The notes below the pieces were generated by a model. The model was given only the letters and a program-made list of their open reading frames with translations, searched no databases and was not told where the DNA came from. A program made the translations under genes and the position numbers. Shown here in pieces: positions 35,005-44,335 of a stretch of DNA of 64,000 nucleotides (positions within the stretch are counted from its first letter, which is position 1; each line of letters opens with the position of its first letter). Source of the DNA: an uncultured Eubacteriales bacterium (GTDB taxonomy: Bacteria; Bacillota; Clostridia; Tissierellales; Peptoniphilaceae); assembly GCA_900540185.1 (NCBI GenBank), contig UQFH01000005.1, positions 62,001 to 126,000 on the forward strand, read 5' to 3'.

Positions 35005-36120
35005 TTAATCCAAATAACCATAATTTTTATAAAATTCCTCTTTATATTCTAAGAAATTTCCATCAATCACACTCTTTCTTATATTTTCCATCAACTTTAA
35101 AAGGAATCTGACATTGTGGAGACTTAAAAGTCTTCCGCCCAAAATTTCCCCGTTCATAATGAGATGTCTTATATAAGCCTTTGTGTGATTTTTGCATGCA
35201 TAACAGTCGCAGTCTTCTTCAATCGGTGTAAAATCTTCGGTGTATTTTGCATTCTTCAGATTTATCCTGCCGTACTTTGTAAATGCGGCACCGTTTCTTG
35301 CAATTCTTGTCGGCAGAACGCAGTCCGCCATATCAATTCCCCTTTCGACTGATTCGAAAAGATAATCAGGTGAACCTACCCCCATGTGGTATCTCGGTTT
35401 GTCCTCAGGCATATAATCGGTACATGTGTCTAGCATTTCCTTTAAAACCTCAATCGGTTCTCCAACGCTTAGACCCCCGACCGCATAGCCTTTCAAATCA
35501 AATTTGCAGGTTTCAATTGCCGAAAGCTTTCTTAAATCCTTGTACATTCCGCCTTGAACTATACCGAAAAGAGCCTGATTGTCCCTCGTTTTTGCATTTA
35601 TGCATCTCTCAAGCCATCTCAAAGTTCTTTCCATGGAATGCTTGATATAATCGTAGTCCGCAGGATACGGGGCGCATTCGTCAAACGCCATCATTATGTC
35701 GGAGCCGAGATTTTCTTGAACAGAAATGGATTTTTCAGGAGAGAGAAAAACTTTCGAGCCGTCGATGTGCGACCTGAAATGAACGCCCTCTTCAGTAATC
35801 TGTCTGTTTTCAGTCAAACTGAACACCTGAAATCCGCCGGAGTCCGTCAAAATTGGGAGCTTCCAATTCATAAATTTGTGAAGCCCACCGGCTTTTTTTA
35901 TCAATTCGTCCCCCGGGCGCAAAAAGAGATGGTATGTGTTCGAAAGAATTATCTTTGTGTTTAAATCCAAAAGTTCATCATTCGAAAGGGTTTTAACCGT
36001 CGCTCTCGTTCCAACGGGCATAAAAATAGGGGTTGGTATATCTCCGTGTGGAGTTTTTAATACCCCTACCCTCGCCTTTGTTCTATCGTCTTTTTTTATT
36101 ACTTCAAACTCAAAACTCAT
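35005..36120 (-). CDS. tgt: tRNA-guanine transglycosylase
   Basis: Tgt exchanges guanine 34 of GUN-anticodon tRNAs for preQ1, the entry step of queuosine. The 371-residue TIM-barrel enzyme has the substrate loop LTDSGGFQVFSL (near 92), the nucleophile region GMADCVLPTRIARNG, and a zinc site with CDCYACKNH plus a later His. The start has GGAG upstream, 10 bases after queA. Confidence 0.97.
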   Translation of the reverse strand: MSFEFEVIKKDDRTKARVGVLKTPHGDIPTPIFMPVGTRATVKTLSNDELLDLNTKIILSNTYHLFLRPGDELIKKAGGLHKFMNWKLPILTDSGGFQVFSLTENRQITEEGVHFRSHIDGSKVFLSPEKSISVQENLGSDIMMAFDECAPYPADYDYIKHSMERTLRWLERCINAKTRDNQALFGIVQGGMYKDLRKLSAIETCKFDLKGYAVGGLSVGEPIEVLKEMLDTCTDYMPEDKPRYHMGVGSPDYLFESVERGIDMADCVLPTRIARNGAAFTKYGRINLKNAKYTEDFTPIEEDCDCYACKNHTKAYIRHLIMNGEILGGRLLSLHNVRFLLKLMENIRKSVIDGNFLEYKEEFYKNYGYLD

Positions 36121-36130
36121 AAATTCTCCA

Positions 36131-37156
36131 TTATTCTATAAACATCGCATCGCCGAAACTGAAGAATCTATATCTTCTTTCGACTGCAACCTTGTATGCG
36201 TGAAGCGCATTTTCTCGTCCCATAATCGCTGAAATAAGCATAAGAAGTGTGCTCTTAGGCAAGTGAAAATTCGTGATGAGCTTATCCACAACTTTGAATT
36301 TATAGCCCGGATAAATAAAAATATTTGTCCATCTGCTCCCCGCTCTCACTTCTCCGTTTTCATCCGCAGCGCTTTCAAGCGTCCTTATTGTAGTTGTTCC
36401 GACAGCAACAACTTTTTTGCCTGCTTTCTTTGCAGCATTTATTTTTTCGGCGACTTCTTCGCTTACCGTATATAACTCTTCATGCATCTTGTGGTCTTCG
36501 ATAAACTCGGATGTGACCGGTCTAAAGGTGCCGAGTCCGACATTTAAAGTTATAAAAAGCTCCTCGACTCCCTTGTCCTTAAGCTTTTCCAAAAGCTCAC
36601 CCGTAAAGTGTAGACCTGCCGTCGGTGCAGCAGCGCTACCCGGGTCCTTTGCATAGACCGTTTGATACATTTCCTGGTCTTCAAGTTTTTCATGAATATA
36701 CGGCGGAAGAGGCATTGTGCCAAGTCTATCCAAAATTTCATACAAAATTCCGTCATATTTAAGCGTTACATAGCGAAGCCCCTCTTCATCGATTTCGTCA
36801 ACCACGAGTGAAAGTTCATCTCCAAAGAAAAATTCGGTGCCGACTTTTGCCTTTTTGCCAGGCTTTGAAAGACATTGCCATCTGTCGCAACCGAGCTCTT
36901 TTAAAAGCAAAAACTCAACTTTTTCTTCCTTGTCCTTTCTGTGACCGTAAAGCCTTGCCGGGATAACTCTCGAATCATTAAAGACAAGCACGTCACCTTC
37001 GTCCAAAAGGTCAACCAAATCTGAAAAAACATAGTCTTTCGGTTCGCTTCCCTTTTTATCAACCACCATCAATCTTGATTTATCGCGTTCTTTCAAAGGT
37101 GTTTGTGCAATTAATTCTTCAGGTAAATCAAAATCGTAATCATCAACTCTAATCAT
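36131..37156 (-). CDS. queA: S-adenosylmethionine:tRNA ribosyltransferase-isomerase
   Basis: QueA builds epoxyqueuosine on tRNA using the ribosyl group of SAM. The 341-residue protein begins with the typical VDDYDFDLPEELIAQTP. It contains DKSRLMVVD, FNDSRVIPARL, and the conserved AAPTAGLHFT segment. It overlaps the SpoIID-like gene by 8 bases and is followed by tgt. No preQ1 riboswitch precedes it, as there is no leader. Confidence 0.97.
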   Translation of the reverse strand: MIRVDDYDFDLPEELIAQTPLKERDKSRLMVVDKKGSEPKDYVFSDLVDLLDEGDVLVFNDSRVIPARLYGHRKDKEEKVEFLLLKELGCDRWQCLSKPGKKAKVGTEFFFGDELSLVVDEIDEEGLRYVTLKYDGILYEILDRLGTMPLPPYIHEKLEDQEMYQTVYAKDPGSAAAPTAGLHFTGELLEKLKDKGVEELFITLNVGLGTFRPVTSEFIEDHKMHEELYTVSEEVAEKINAAKKAGKKVVAVGTTTIRTLESAADENGEVRAGSRWTNIFIYPGYKFKVVDKLITNFHLPKSTLLMLISAIMGRENALHAYKVAVERRYRFFSFGDAMFIE

Positions 37157-38477
37157 TTAATACTTTTACCTCGATTCCAGGATAATAAAAATTTAATATA
37201 TCCAAATATTTGAACCCTTGTTTTGCCATTTCATTTGCTCCGAATTGCGAAAGTCCTACGCTGTGACCGAAACCTTTACCGTAAAAAACATATTTATCGG
37301 AAAAATCGACTGCGGTTTCAATAATATTTTGTCCGCCTGCTTCAGCAGAATTCGGTGCTGAAATTCCGAGATTTTGAACTTTCGAAATTTTATTCATCTC
37401 CTCGTCCGTGAGTTTTACAATGTCAAAAACCACACCTTCATTTGGTCCCGGAGTGCTTGCAACCACAATGGCTTTCTCTTTCAACGGCATCGGTTTTCTA
37501 TTTACACTTTCAACTTTCTTATTCACATCAAAAAGCGTGCTTCTAAATTTTGAAGAGCCGAAAAGAAGTCTGAATTTATTTGCGGAAAGTTTCACATCTC
37601 CGTCGTTATAAGACACGATGACGTTGTTTACACGTCCCAAACTGTTCTTTTGAAGCTTTAAACCCGTAAAATTGCGTTTGTTTGTTTTTTGCGCAAGAAT
37701 CTCGTCGAGATTATCTCTAGTAACTTCGACTTTCCAATCCACATTCGGTGTGTTTGTGCTATATGGGTCGGACTTAACGACAAGATACGGGTATTTGTTT
37801 CCCCAAACCTCTTCGCTCGAAGCGATAACTCCACCGTTTGATGAAGAATATGTCGCATTGATAACTTCGCCGTTAAAAGACGCAACAAGACCCTTTGTTT
37901 CATCCACAGCTTTCCTAATTTTATCGTTCACATTGTTTACGCCAAGATAAACTTGGCTGTAAATATCGTTTGTGAGATTGTAGCCGTGTTTTATATATTT
38001 CTTTAAATTAGAAATTGCATAGCTTCTCGCAGCAACAGCTTGTGATTTGAGGGCGTCCATTTCAAAACTTGAGCCCATTTCGCTTGAAACCACGGAATAA
38101 ATGTATTCTTCAAGGCTTACATTGTTTATGAGAGCCTTGTTTACAGTGTCCAAATAAAAGCTGCCGTTGTATTTTCTGTTTCCGACTGCTGTGATATTGT
38201 TTTTTGAAGCGACCATACTGTTTTCATATGGACCGTAAAAACCGGAATCCGTCTTTATCATAAGACCGTTTTCATAATAGAGATGGATGTTTTTTGACGG
38301 AATCGGAAGCACAGTCTTTCCTTCGGTCACGAGTTCAAAACCGTCTTCCGACGTCAAGTCGTATCCTTCACTTGATGATTTTATTTTAATATTTATAGTC
38401 AAATCATCGCTTTTTGCACTTGTTGAAATTGTCATAAGCGAGATTAAAATTGTTAAAAATAATAATACTCTTTTCAT
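37149..38477 (-). CDS. SpoIID/LytB domain protein
   Basis: The 442-residue protein has an N-terminal signal peptide (about residues 1-22, cleaving after STSAKS) and a SpoIID domain. The domain shows YIYSVVSSEMGSSFEMDALKSQAVAARSYA-type features near residue 125 (visible as SEMGSSFE and AVAARSYA) and the C-terminal GKGFGHSVGLSQFGANEMA. SpoIID is a lytic transglycosylase of denuded glycan in endospore engulfment, and LytB is an amidase enhancer. Here it sits between ruvB and queA, the common clostridial place, so a vegetative wall role is possible. Its ATG directly follows the ruvB stop. Confidence 0.92.
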   Translation of the reverse strand: MKRVLLFLTILISLMTISTSAKSDDLTINIKIKSSSEGYDLTSEDGFELVTEGKTVLPIPSKNIHLYYENGLMIKTDSGFYGPYENSMVASKNNITAVGNRKYNGSFYLDTVNKALINNVSLEEYIYSVVSSEMGSSFEMDALKSQAVAARSYAISNLKKYIKHGYNLTNDIYSQVYLGVNNVNDKIRKAVDETKGLVASFNGEVINATYSSSNGGVIASSEEVWGNKYPYLVVKSDPYSTNTPNVDWKVEVTRDNLDEILAQKTNKRNFTGLKLQKNSLGRVNNVIVSYNDGDVKLSANKFRLLFGSSKFRSTLFDVNKKVESVNRKPMPLKEKAIVVASTPGPNEGVVFDIVKLTDEEMNKISKVQNLGISAPNSAEAGGQNIIETAVDFSDKYVFYGKGFGHSVGLSQFGANEMAKQGFKYLDILNFYYPGIEVKVLND

Positions 38478-39482
38478 TTAACCCTCCATATATGGCTCTC
38501 CGATGTGAAGAGCCGCTTTTTCAGTTGCGATTCTTCCCCTCGGGGTGCGTACAATAAATCCTATTTGCATGAGATATGGCTCGTACACGTCTTCGATAGT
38601 CCCCTTTTCTTCACCGCTTGCGGCGCTCAGTGTGTCAATGCCGACAGGGCGCCCTTTAAATGTGACAAGAAGAGTTCTTATTATCTTTCTGTCTGTTTTG
38701 TCGAGACCAAGCTCGTCAACCTCAAGGATATCGAGTCCTTTTTTCGCCATTTTATAATCTATCTCTCCGCTTCCCATGACAACCGCATAGTCGCGGACAC
38801 GTTTTAGTAGTCTGTTTGCAATTCTCGGAGTGCCGCGCGAACGCTTTGCAATCTCGATTGCCCCTTCGTCGTCGATGTAGACATCCAAAATCTTTGCGCT
38901 TCTTTTTATAATTTCCGTAAGGCTCTTTTCATCGTATAGCTCTAGATTTAGATGGACTCCGAATCTGTCGCGAAACGGCGAACTCAAAAGACCCGCACGT
39001 GTGGTCGCTCCGATCAGAGTAAACTTTTCAAGGTCGAGTCTCACACTTCTTGCAGTCGGTCCCTTTCCAATCATAACGTCCAGACAATAGTCCTCCATCG
39101 CCGGATACAAAATTTCTTCAACATTTCTTGAAATTCTGTGTATTTCGTCAATAAAAAGCACATCGCCTCTCTCGAGATTTGTCATAATGCTTGCCAAATC
39201 GCCCGGCCTTTCAATTGCCGGACCCGACGTGACCTTTATATTTACACCGAGTTCGTTTGCGATAATATTTGCAAGCGTTGTTTTTCCAAGTCCCGGCGGT
39301 CCATAGAGAAGCACGTGGTCGAGCGTGTCCTTTCTTATTTTGGCGGAGTCGATAAAAATCTTTAACTTGTCCTTTGCCTTATATTGTCCGATATATTCAC
39401 TGAGCCATCTCGGACGCAAAGAGTTATCAAATAAATCCTCGCCGTCTCTGAGATTGCTCGAGATTATTCTCTCGTTTTCCAT
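38478..39482 (-). CDS. ruvB: Holliday junction branch migration ATPase RuvB
   Basis: RuvB is the AAA+ motor of branch migration. Walker A GPPGLGKTT lies near residue 61, Walker B LFIDEIHR near 110, then sensor 1 GATTRAG and the C-terminal winged helix with TPRGR. I use ATG 39482; the codon before it is TTG, and the ribosome site GGAAGA fits the ATG. The product is 334 residues. It follows ruvA by 11 bases. Confidence 0.97.
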   Translation of the reverse strand: MENERIISSNLRDGEDLFDNSLRPRWLSEYIGQYKAKDKLKIFIDSAKIRKDTLDHVLLYGPPGLGKTTLANIIANELGVNIKVTSGPAIERPGDLASIMTNLERGDVLFIDEIHRISRNVEEILYPAMEDYCLDVMIGKGPTARSVRLDLEKFTLIGATTRAGLLSSPFRDRFGVHLNLELYDEKSLTEIIKRSAKILDVYIDDEGAIEIAKRSRGTPRIANRLLKRVRDYAVVMGSGEIDYKMAKKGLDILEVDELGLDKTDRKIIRTLLVTFKGRPVGIDTLSAASGEEKGTIEDVYEPYLMQIGFIVRTPRGRIATEKAALHIGEPYMEG

Positions 39483-39493
39483 CAAATCTTCCT

Positions 39494-40075
39494 TTAGTTC
39501 ATATTCTTAAGCGCAAATTTGAGCGCTTCGTCAATCGTCATACCTTCAAAGTCGATATGCGCAATTTTTTTCTCGATTTCAAATCTGTTGTAGCCGAACT
39601 GTGTGAGTGCTTCGACAAGCTCGCTGTGGAGTGAACTCTTCGGCTGTGCGTCGATGTCTTCGATTGCAAATTCGAAATCCTTAACCTTGTCCTTCATGTC
39701 GATAATAAGTCTTTCGGCACTTTTTGCCCCTATTCCCGGAAGTTTTGTCAAGGTCGCCTTGTCCTCCAAAACAATTGAAGCGACAAGCTTCGACAAAGTC
39801 ACACTGCCCAAAATTCCGATTGCGGTTTTCGGTCCGATTTTCGGTACAGTCCTTAAAATATTAAACATCTCTCTATCTTCTTTAGTTGCAAAACCGTAGA
39901 CTGAAATTCTGTTCTCGCTCACGACCTGCTCCGCATAAATCACCTTCTCTTCGCCGATTCTAACTTGCGATAAAATGTTTTTAGGCGCCTCCAAGCGATA
40001 TCCTATGCCCGCAATATCAACGACAAGATAGCTGTCGTAAAAATCTACAATTTTACCTTCAAAATATTCATACAT
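39494..40075 (-). CDS. ruvA: Holliday junction DNA-binding protein RuvA
   Basis: RuvA tetramers hold the junction and load RuvB. The 193-residue protein has the N-terminal OB fold (MYEYFEGKIVDFYDS), two helix-hairpin-helix motifs (near 70 and 108, with VPKIGPKTAIGILG and LPGIGAKSAERL), and a C-terminal RuvB-binding domain. It starts two bases after ruvC. Confidence 0.97.
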   Translation of the reverse strand: MYEYFEGKIVDFYDSYLVVDIAGIGYRLEAPKNILSQVRIGEEKVIYAEQVVSENRISVYGFATKEDREMFNILRTVPKIGPKTAIGILGSVTLSKLVASIVLEDKATLTKLPGIGAKSAERLIIDMKDKVKDFEFAIEDIDAQPKSSLHSELVEALTQFGYNRFEIEKKIAHIDFEGMTIDEALKFALKNMN

Positions 40076-40077
40076 AT

Positions 40078-40572
40078 CTATTTCAACCTAAATTCATCTT
40101 TAAATCTGCCTGTGAATGAATGGCATATTGCAAGAGCCAATGCATCCGCTGCGTCGTCAGGCTTTGGAATTTCCTTCATATTCAAAAAAGACTTAACACA
40201 TTCCTGTATATCTCTTTTGTTTGCACGTCCATAGCCCGTTATTCCCTGTTTTACTTGAAGAGGAGTGTACTCATAGATTGGAAGTTCATTGTTTAAACAG
40301 CAAAGAACTTGAACTCCGCGCGCTTGTGCAACTTTGATTGCAGTCGTGACATTTTTGTAGAAGAAAAGTTCTTCAATCGAAACCTCGTCCGGCTGATATC
40401 TCTTTATGAGAAAGTCCAAATCGTCATATAAAAGCTTCAGTCTTTCCGGAAATGTGAGGTCGGGTTCAGTGTTTATAATGCCGTAGTCAACAAGTTTGAA
40501 CTTGTTTCCGTTTGTGTCTATTATTCCGAAACCTAAAATCGCAAGTCCCGGATCCAATCCTAAAATTCGCAA
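40078..40572 (-). CDS. ruvC: Holliday junction resolvase RuvC
   Basis: RuvC cuts Holliday junctions. The 164-residue protein has the catalytic LGLDPGLAILGFG (first Asp near residue 7), an SIEELFF glutamate (near 68), and the C-terminal DAADALALAICH aspartates. The start is a TTG codon at 40572 with GGAGGAGA upstream; no in-frame ATG is suitable. It begins the ruvC-ruvA-ruvB-spoIID-queA-tgt operon from a good promoter. Confidence 0.96.
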   Translation of the reverse strand: MRILGLDPGLAILGFGIIDTNGNKFKLVDYGIINTEPDLTFPERLKLLYDDLDFLIKRYQPDEVSIEELFFYKNVTTAIKVAQARGVQVLCCLNNELPIYEYTPLQVKQGITGYGRANKRDIQECVKSFLNMKEIPKPDDAADALALAICHSFTGRFKDEFRLK

Positions 40573-40590
40573 AAAATCTCCTCCATAATC

Positions 40591-40619
40591 ATTATATCAA
40601 AATATGTAATAAATCGCAA
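40591..40619 (-). promoter_or_regulatory. Promoter for the ruvCAB-spoIID-queA-tgt operon
   Basis: TTGCGA (40619-40614), a 17-base spacer, and TATAAT (40596-40591) preceded by TGA (extended -10) on the minus strand, 19 bases before the TTG start of ruvC. I see no obvious SOS operator. Confidence 0.8.
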
Positions 40620-40631
40620 GGAATCGGGCAC

Positions 40632-40663
40632 AAAAAAACTCCTCGCAACAAATGCGAAGAGTT
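40632..40663 (-). terminator. Terminator after the CBS-ACT gene
   Basis: An 11-base stem (AACTCTTCGCA with TGCGAGGAGTT, one G-T pair) around a 5-base loop, followed on the minus strand by T residues. It starts 8 bases after the stop at 40671 and isolates ruvC. Confidence 0.88.
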
Positions 40664-40670
40664 TAATTTT

Positions 40671-41303
40671 TTATAATTCTCCGGTTTTGAATCCTTCTTT
40701 TTCAACTTTTGAAATAAGTTCTTCAAATTCTTTGTTTGAAGCAACTTCTACTCTGCATTGAACTTTCAAAATACCCATAACTTTTGCGTCCATAACAACC
40801 ATTGACGGGACGTTTATGCCTTCTTTTCTAAATACATTCAAGAGTCTTGAGAGTTGTCCCGGAATATTGAAGATGTAGACAATGAGTTGTCTGCCCTTTC
40901 CGAGGTTGAAAAGATCCGAGAATGCTTTAAAAATCGAAGCATGCGTCAATATTCCGAGGAAATTTCCGTCAGCGTCAATCGCCGGCAAGAACGGAATATT
41001 CAATTTTTCAATCGCAATACTTGCTTCGTCTATTCCGTCGTTCGGGTCTAGAGCCTTGATTCCGGTTTCGACGAATTTTTCAATCGATTGCTTTTCAAAT
41101 TCTTCTCTGTTGCAATCTCCTTCGTGATAGAACTTTTCATAAATTTCAGCCTTCATTATATAGCCTACAAATTTATCGCCTTCAACAACCGGTAAACTTA
41201 AAAAGTCCCCTTCTTCCATTTTATCAAGTGCCGTCTTTACAGTGTCTTCAACAGAAAGAAGTGTAAGCAAGTTCTTTGGTAAAATATGATTTTTAACTAA
41301 CAT
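40671..41303 (-). CDS. CBS-pair and ACT domain protein (AcuB-like)
   Basis: The 210-residue protein has two CBS motifs (about 5-60 and 75-130), each with the LPVVEGDKFVGYI or LPAIDADGNFLGIL core. A C-terminal ACT-like domain (about 138-208) follows. CBS pairs bind adenine nucleotides and ACT domains bind amino acids, so it is probably a ligand-responsive regulator. The order is that of AcuB-like proteins, but no acetoin genes are nearby and the target is unknown. AGGAGG precedes the ATG, and a terminator follows. Confidence 0.88.
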   Translation of the reverse strand: MLVKNHILPKNLLTLLSVEDTVKTALDKMEEGDFLSLPVVEGDKFVGYIMKAEIYEKFYHEGDCNREEFEKQSIEKFVETGIKALDPNDGIDEASIAIEKLNIPFLPAIDADGNFLGILTHASIFKAFSDLFNLGKGRQLIVYIFNIPGQLSRLLNVFRKEGINVPSMVVMDAKVMGILKVQCRVEVASNKEFEELISKVEKEGFKTGEL

Positions 41304-41345
41304 TCTAATACCTCCTAAATATATTTTGTTAAGGACAACACTTGG

Positions 41346-42707
41346 TTAATCCGTTAACAATTTTTTAAATATCTCTACAGTTCTATTATACCCAATATTT
41401 GAACAATTTTCCAGTACAATCGTAATACATTTTGAATTTTCTTCATTTTCATAAAAACCCGTAAAGAAATAGTTGTATTTTCCGTTTCCGAGTTCAGCAG
41501 TTCCGGTTTTTCCTCCGGCATTTTGAAGTCCGAAGCCGCTTGCAGTTCCGGTCGCAACAACCTCTTTCATATACTCTTTCACTTCATTTGCAAATTGCTC
41601 GCTAAAAGGCATCGTGACTTTTTTGGAGAAAAGCTTTTTATTTGTTTTTACATCCGCCGTTTCAAATGAGTTTACATATCGCGGCGTGTAAAAATATCCG
41701 CCGTTATATATACTCTCTGTTATAACATTTAAAATCATCGGAGAGAGTGTGACTTTCCCCTGTCCGATTCCAAGGAGCGCATTCGAAAACTCGTCTTCCG
41801 AAAGGTTTAAATCAATCGGAGCCATCGGAACGATGGAATTTTTTAATACTGTATCATTTACAGAGTCTATGAGATTTTTAAAACTGTCCAAATGTTTCAA
41901 ATTCGCCCAAACAAAATATGTGTTCAAGGAATGGGCGAATGCTTTTTTCATATCGACCGTGCCGTATCTCATATTGTTGTAGTTTGCAATTTTTGCGTCT
42001 CCGATTTCAATTGAGCCTGTGTCCTCGTATTCTTCCCTAAAACCGTTTTCCAAAAGATTTACACTCGTCAAAATTTTCATGACTGAGCCGGGCGAATATT
42101 TTCCGAACTGCACACGATTTAACATCGAGCTTTCATTCTCATTGTTTATAAATTCCTCGAGTCTTCTTTCATCGTATGTCGGATTTGAGTAGCTTGCAAG
42201 AATCTCGCCCGTCTTCGGGTTTGAAACAACAATAGCACCGTTGTAGCCTTGAAGAAGCGCCTGCGCCTTTTGTTGCAGTTTTAAATCGAGCGACAAAACA
42301 AGATTGTCTCCCGTCTTTTCGTTCATGATTATATTTTTCGTCTTTGTCATAAACGAGGCATTTCCTCGTCCCATAAGCTCAGGGTTGTAAGTCGACTCGA
42401 GTCCCGTCGTTCCGTATTTTTTGTCCATATAGCCGATGACATGTGAAAAAAGTCCCGGATATTTTGAAATTCTTGTATATCCTTCGTCATTCTTTTCGCT
42501 GTATGTTAAAACTTCGTGGTTTCTGTCTAAAATACTTCCCCTTTGAACGGTTGCAACGAGACGGTTTGAGCGCGAGTCATACTTCGAGTCCACGAGATAT
42601 TTCGCACCGACGGATGAGATAAGAAGAATTGCAATTGTTGAAATAAACGCTATAAAAACAACCGCATACATCAAATTATTCACTTTTTTATTCGGATTGT
42701 TTTCCAT
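41346..42707 (-). CDS. Class B penicillin-binding protein (transpeptidase)
   Basis: The 453-residue protein has one N-terminal membrane anchor (about 13-35). A short pedestal with RGSILDRN follows, then a transpeptidase domain with SPGSVMK (catalytic Ser-x-x-Lys, near 206), SLN (near 263) and GKTGTAE (near 400). It is shorter than FtsI or PBP2 because the dimerisation region is reduced, like PbpA of actinobacteria and clostridial spore/elongation PBPs. It follows an FtsW/RodA glycosyltransferase, its expected partner, in one operon. Confidence 0.93.
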   Translation of the reverse strand: MENNPNKKVNNLMYAVVFIAFISTIAILLISSVGAKYLVDSKYDSRSNRLVATVQRGSILDRNHEVLTYSEKNDEGYTRISKYPGLFSHVIGYMDKKYGTTGLESTYNPELMGRGNASFMTKTKNIIMNEKTGDNLVLSLDLKLQQKAQALLQGYNGAIVVSNPKTGEILASYSNPTYDERRLEEFINNENESSMLNRVQFGKYSPGSVMKILTSVNLLENGFREEYEDTGSIEIGDAKIANYNNMRYGTVDMKKAFAHSLNTYFVWANLKHLDSFKNLIDSVNDTVLKNSIVPMAPIDLNLSEDEFSNALLGIGQGKVTLSPMILNVITESIYNGGYFYTPRYVNSFETADVKTNKKLFSKKVTMPFSEQFANEVKEYMKEVVATGTASGFGLQNAGGKTGTAELGNGKYNYFFTGFYENEENSKCITIVLENCSNIGYNRTVEIFKKLLTD

Positions 42708-42726
42708 TTAAAACCTCAATTCTCGT

Positions 42727-43926
42727 CTAGACATTTTTTCTTAGAGCCGCTTGCAATACTCCCAGCATCATAAATGCTGAAAGCATCGAACTGCCGCCGT
42801 ACGAAATAAAAGGAGCCGTAACTCCCGTAAGCGGAATCATATTTAAAGTGCCCATCAAAATAACGAAAAACTGTGAAACAATTGAAACCGGAATCAAAAC
42901 TGCCAGCTTTTTATAGTATTTGTGGTCCACATATTTCGCAAGTTTCAAGCTGTATGAGAAAAATATAACGTAGATTATTAAAATATTTAATAGCATTATT
43001 GCGCCCATCTCTTCGCCGATTGCAGCCAAAATCATATCCGAAATATTTACGGGAATTATGTTTGGAATTCCGAGACCTATGCCCGTTCCGAAGAGCCCAC
43101 CGTTTGCAATTGCTGTAAGAGCCGTGACGATTTGGTATCCTTTTTTGTCGAAATATTTGAAAGGATTTGTCCACACCTTAAATCTCACACGCACATGCGG
43201 AAGCACCAAAAATCCGATGACTGCAAAAGCTACAAACATTATGAGCGTGACCGCAAAATATTTTCTCTCGCTCTCAAAAACATAGAGATAGCTGATATAA
43301 ATTATAAAAAGCAGAAGCGCACTTCCAAGGTCCCTTTGAAGAAAGAGAAACCCGAAATATGAAAAAGCAATCGCTTCGTTTATAAGTTTATAGTGTTTCA
43401 CTTTGGTGAGAGACGAATTTTCAAGGGTTGCAAGTTGAAAAATAAATAACAGTTTTATGAGTTCAACAGGTTGAAAAAGGTGCCCAAAGATGCTTACCCA
43501 GTTTCGCGCGCCGTATCTGTTTATTCCGAAAAGGAGCGTGTATAAAAATAAAATATAAATCGCTCCGACGAAAATATAAAAGAAATACTCGTGAAAGTCA
43601 GTATTTTTTATAATCATATAAGCCACATACATAAAGACGACGCCGAGTAAAAACCAAATCATCTGTTTCACGCCATATTCGGAATTCAGTCTGAAAATCT
43701 CAAGCGTGCCGATGCTGAAGAGCATTGAAACCAAGACATAAAACAAATCGTATCCGATGAGCCTTTTATTGAGCCAAACATTGACAAATCCGACGACGAG
43801 AACCGATGAAATTGCAATGAGAGACTTTGTCGTGACCTCGTCCTCCGCTTTAAAAAGAAACATCAATGCGGCGCCCAGAAGTTGGAAGAGAAGGATATAG
43901 AAATAGGATTTTTTCTTACTTGACAT
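42727..43926 (-). CDS. FtsW/RodA/SpoVE family peptidoglycan glycosyltransferase
   Basis: SEDS proteins polymerise lipid II with a class B PBP partner. The 399-residue protein has about ten membrane helices and the SEDS signatures RYGARNWVSIFG (near 160), LQRDLGSALL (near 200) and ITLTGVTAPFISYGGSS-type end (seen as PLTGVTAPFISYGGSS). I choose ATG 43926; a TTG six codons earlier overlaps the ribosome site. FtsW versus RodA cannot be decided. Neighbours are an FHA protein and the PBP. Confidence 0.93.
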   Translation of the reverse strand: MSSKKKSYFYILLFQLLGAALMFLFKAEDEVTTKSLIAISSVLVVGFVNVWLNKRLIGYDLFYVLVSMLFSIGTLEIFRLNSEYGVKQMIWFLLGVVFMYVAYMIIKNTDFHEYFFYIFVGAIYILFLYTLLFGINRYGARNWVSIFGHLFQPVELIKLLFIFQLATLENSSLTKVKHYKLINEAIAFSYFGFLFLQRDLGSALLLFIIYISYLYVFESERKYFAVTLIMFVAFAVIGFLVLPHVRVRFKVWTNPFKYFDKKGYQIVTALTAIANGGLFGTGIGLGIPNIIPVNISDMILAAIGEEMGAIMLLNILIIYVIFFSYSLKLAKYVDHKYYKKLAVLIPVSIVSQFFVILMGTLNMIPLTGVTAPFISYGGSSMLSAFMMLGVLQAALRKNV

Positions 43927-44335
43927 TTCGAATTCTCTCCTCAAAAATAATCACTTCGTCGCCGATTTTTATAACATCCTTGTTTTTTAATATCACGCTC
44001 TTCACGCGTTCGTTGTTTACATATGTGCCGTTTGCACTTTTCAAATCGATGAGATTGTATCCTTTGTTGGTCTTTTTTATGTGAAACTGTCTTTTTGAAA
44101 TCGAGTCGTCTTTAATTGTGACGTCGTTTTCAGCCGCGCGACCGACGGATATATTGTCACGTATAATCGCAATTTTGTCGCTGCTCTCTCCTCCAAATCT
44201 TAAAATCGCAACTTTCTCTTTGCTTTCTCTCTTAATATAGTATAAAATATCCTTGAGGATGTTTGTGGTGAATAAAAATACGATAACTACAAAAATATAT
44301 TTTAAAATTGTGCTTATTATTGCAAAATAATCCAT
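43916..44335 (-). CDS. Membrane-anchored FHA domain protein
   Basis: The 139-residue protein has one N-terminal membrane helix (about 5-28) followed by a cytoplasmic FHA domain: SVGRAAENDVTIKDDSISKRQFHI (visible as SVGRAAEND and ISKRQFHI) and NGTYVNN. FHA domains bind phosphothreonine, so a Ser/Thr kinase probably controls the FtsW/RodA-PBP pair, as FhaB does in actinobacteria. ATG 44335 has AGGAG upstream; a 48-residue longer frame runs into the divergent recX and is rejected. It overlaps the SEDS gene by 11 bases. Confidence 0.9.
   Translation of the reverse strand: MDYFAIISTILKYIFVVIVFLFTTNILKDILYYIKRESKEKVAILRFGGESSDKIAIIRDNISVGRAAENDVTIKDDSISKRQFHIKKTNKGYNLIDLKSANGTYVNNERVKSVILKNKDVIKIGDEVIIFEERIRNVK

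Noticed and set aside
36121..37160. preQ1 riboswitch controlling queA-tgt
   Set aside because: There is no leader: queA overlaps the SpoIID-like gene, and tgt follows queA by 10 bases.
41304..41345. Promoter for the CBS-ACT gene
   Set aside because: The 42-base gap has the AGGAGG site but no -10 hexamer I would trust; the gene may be co-transcribed with the PBP.
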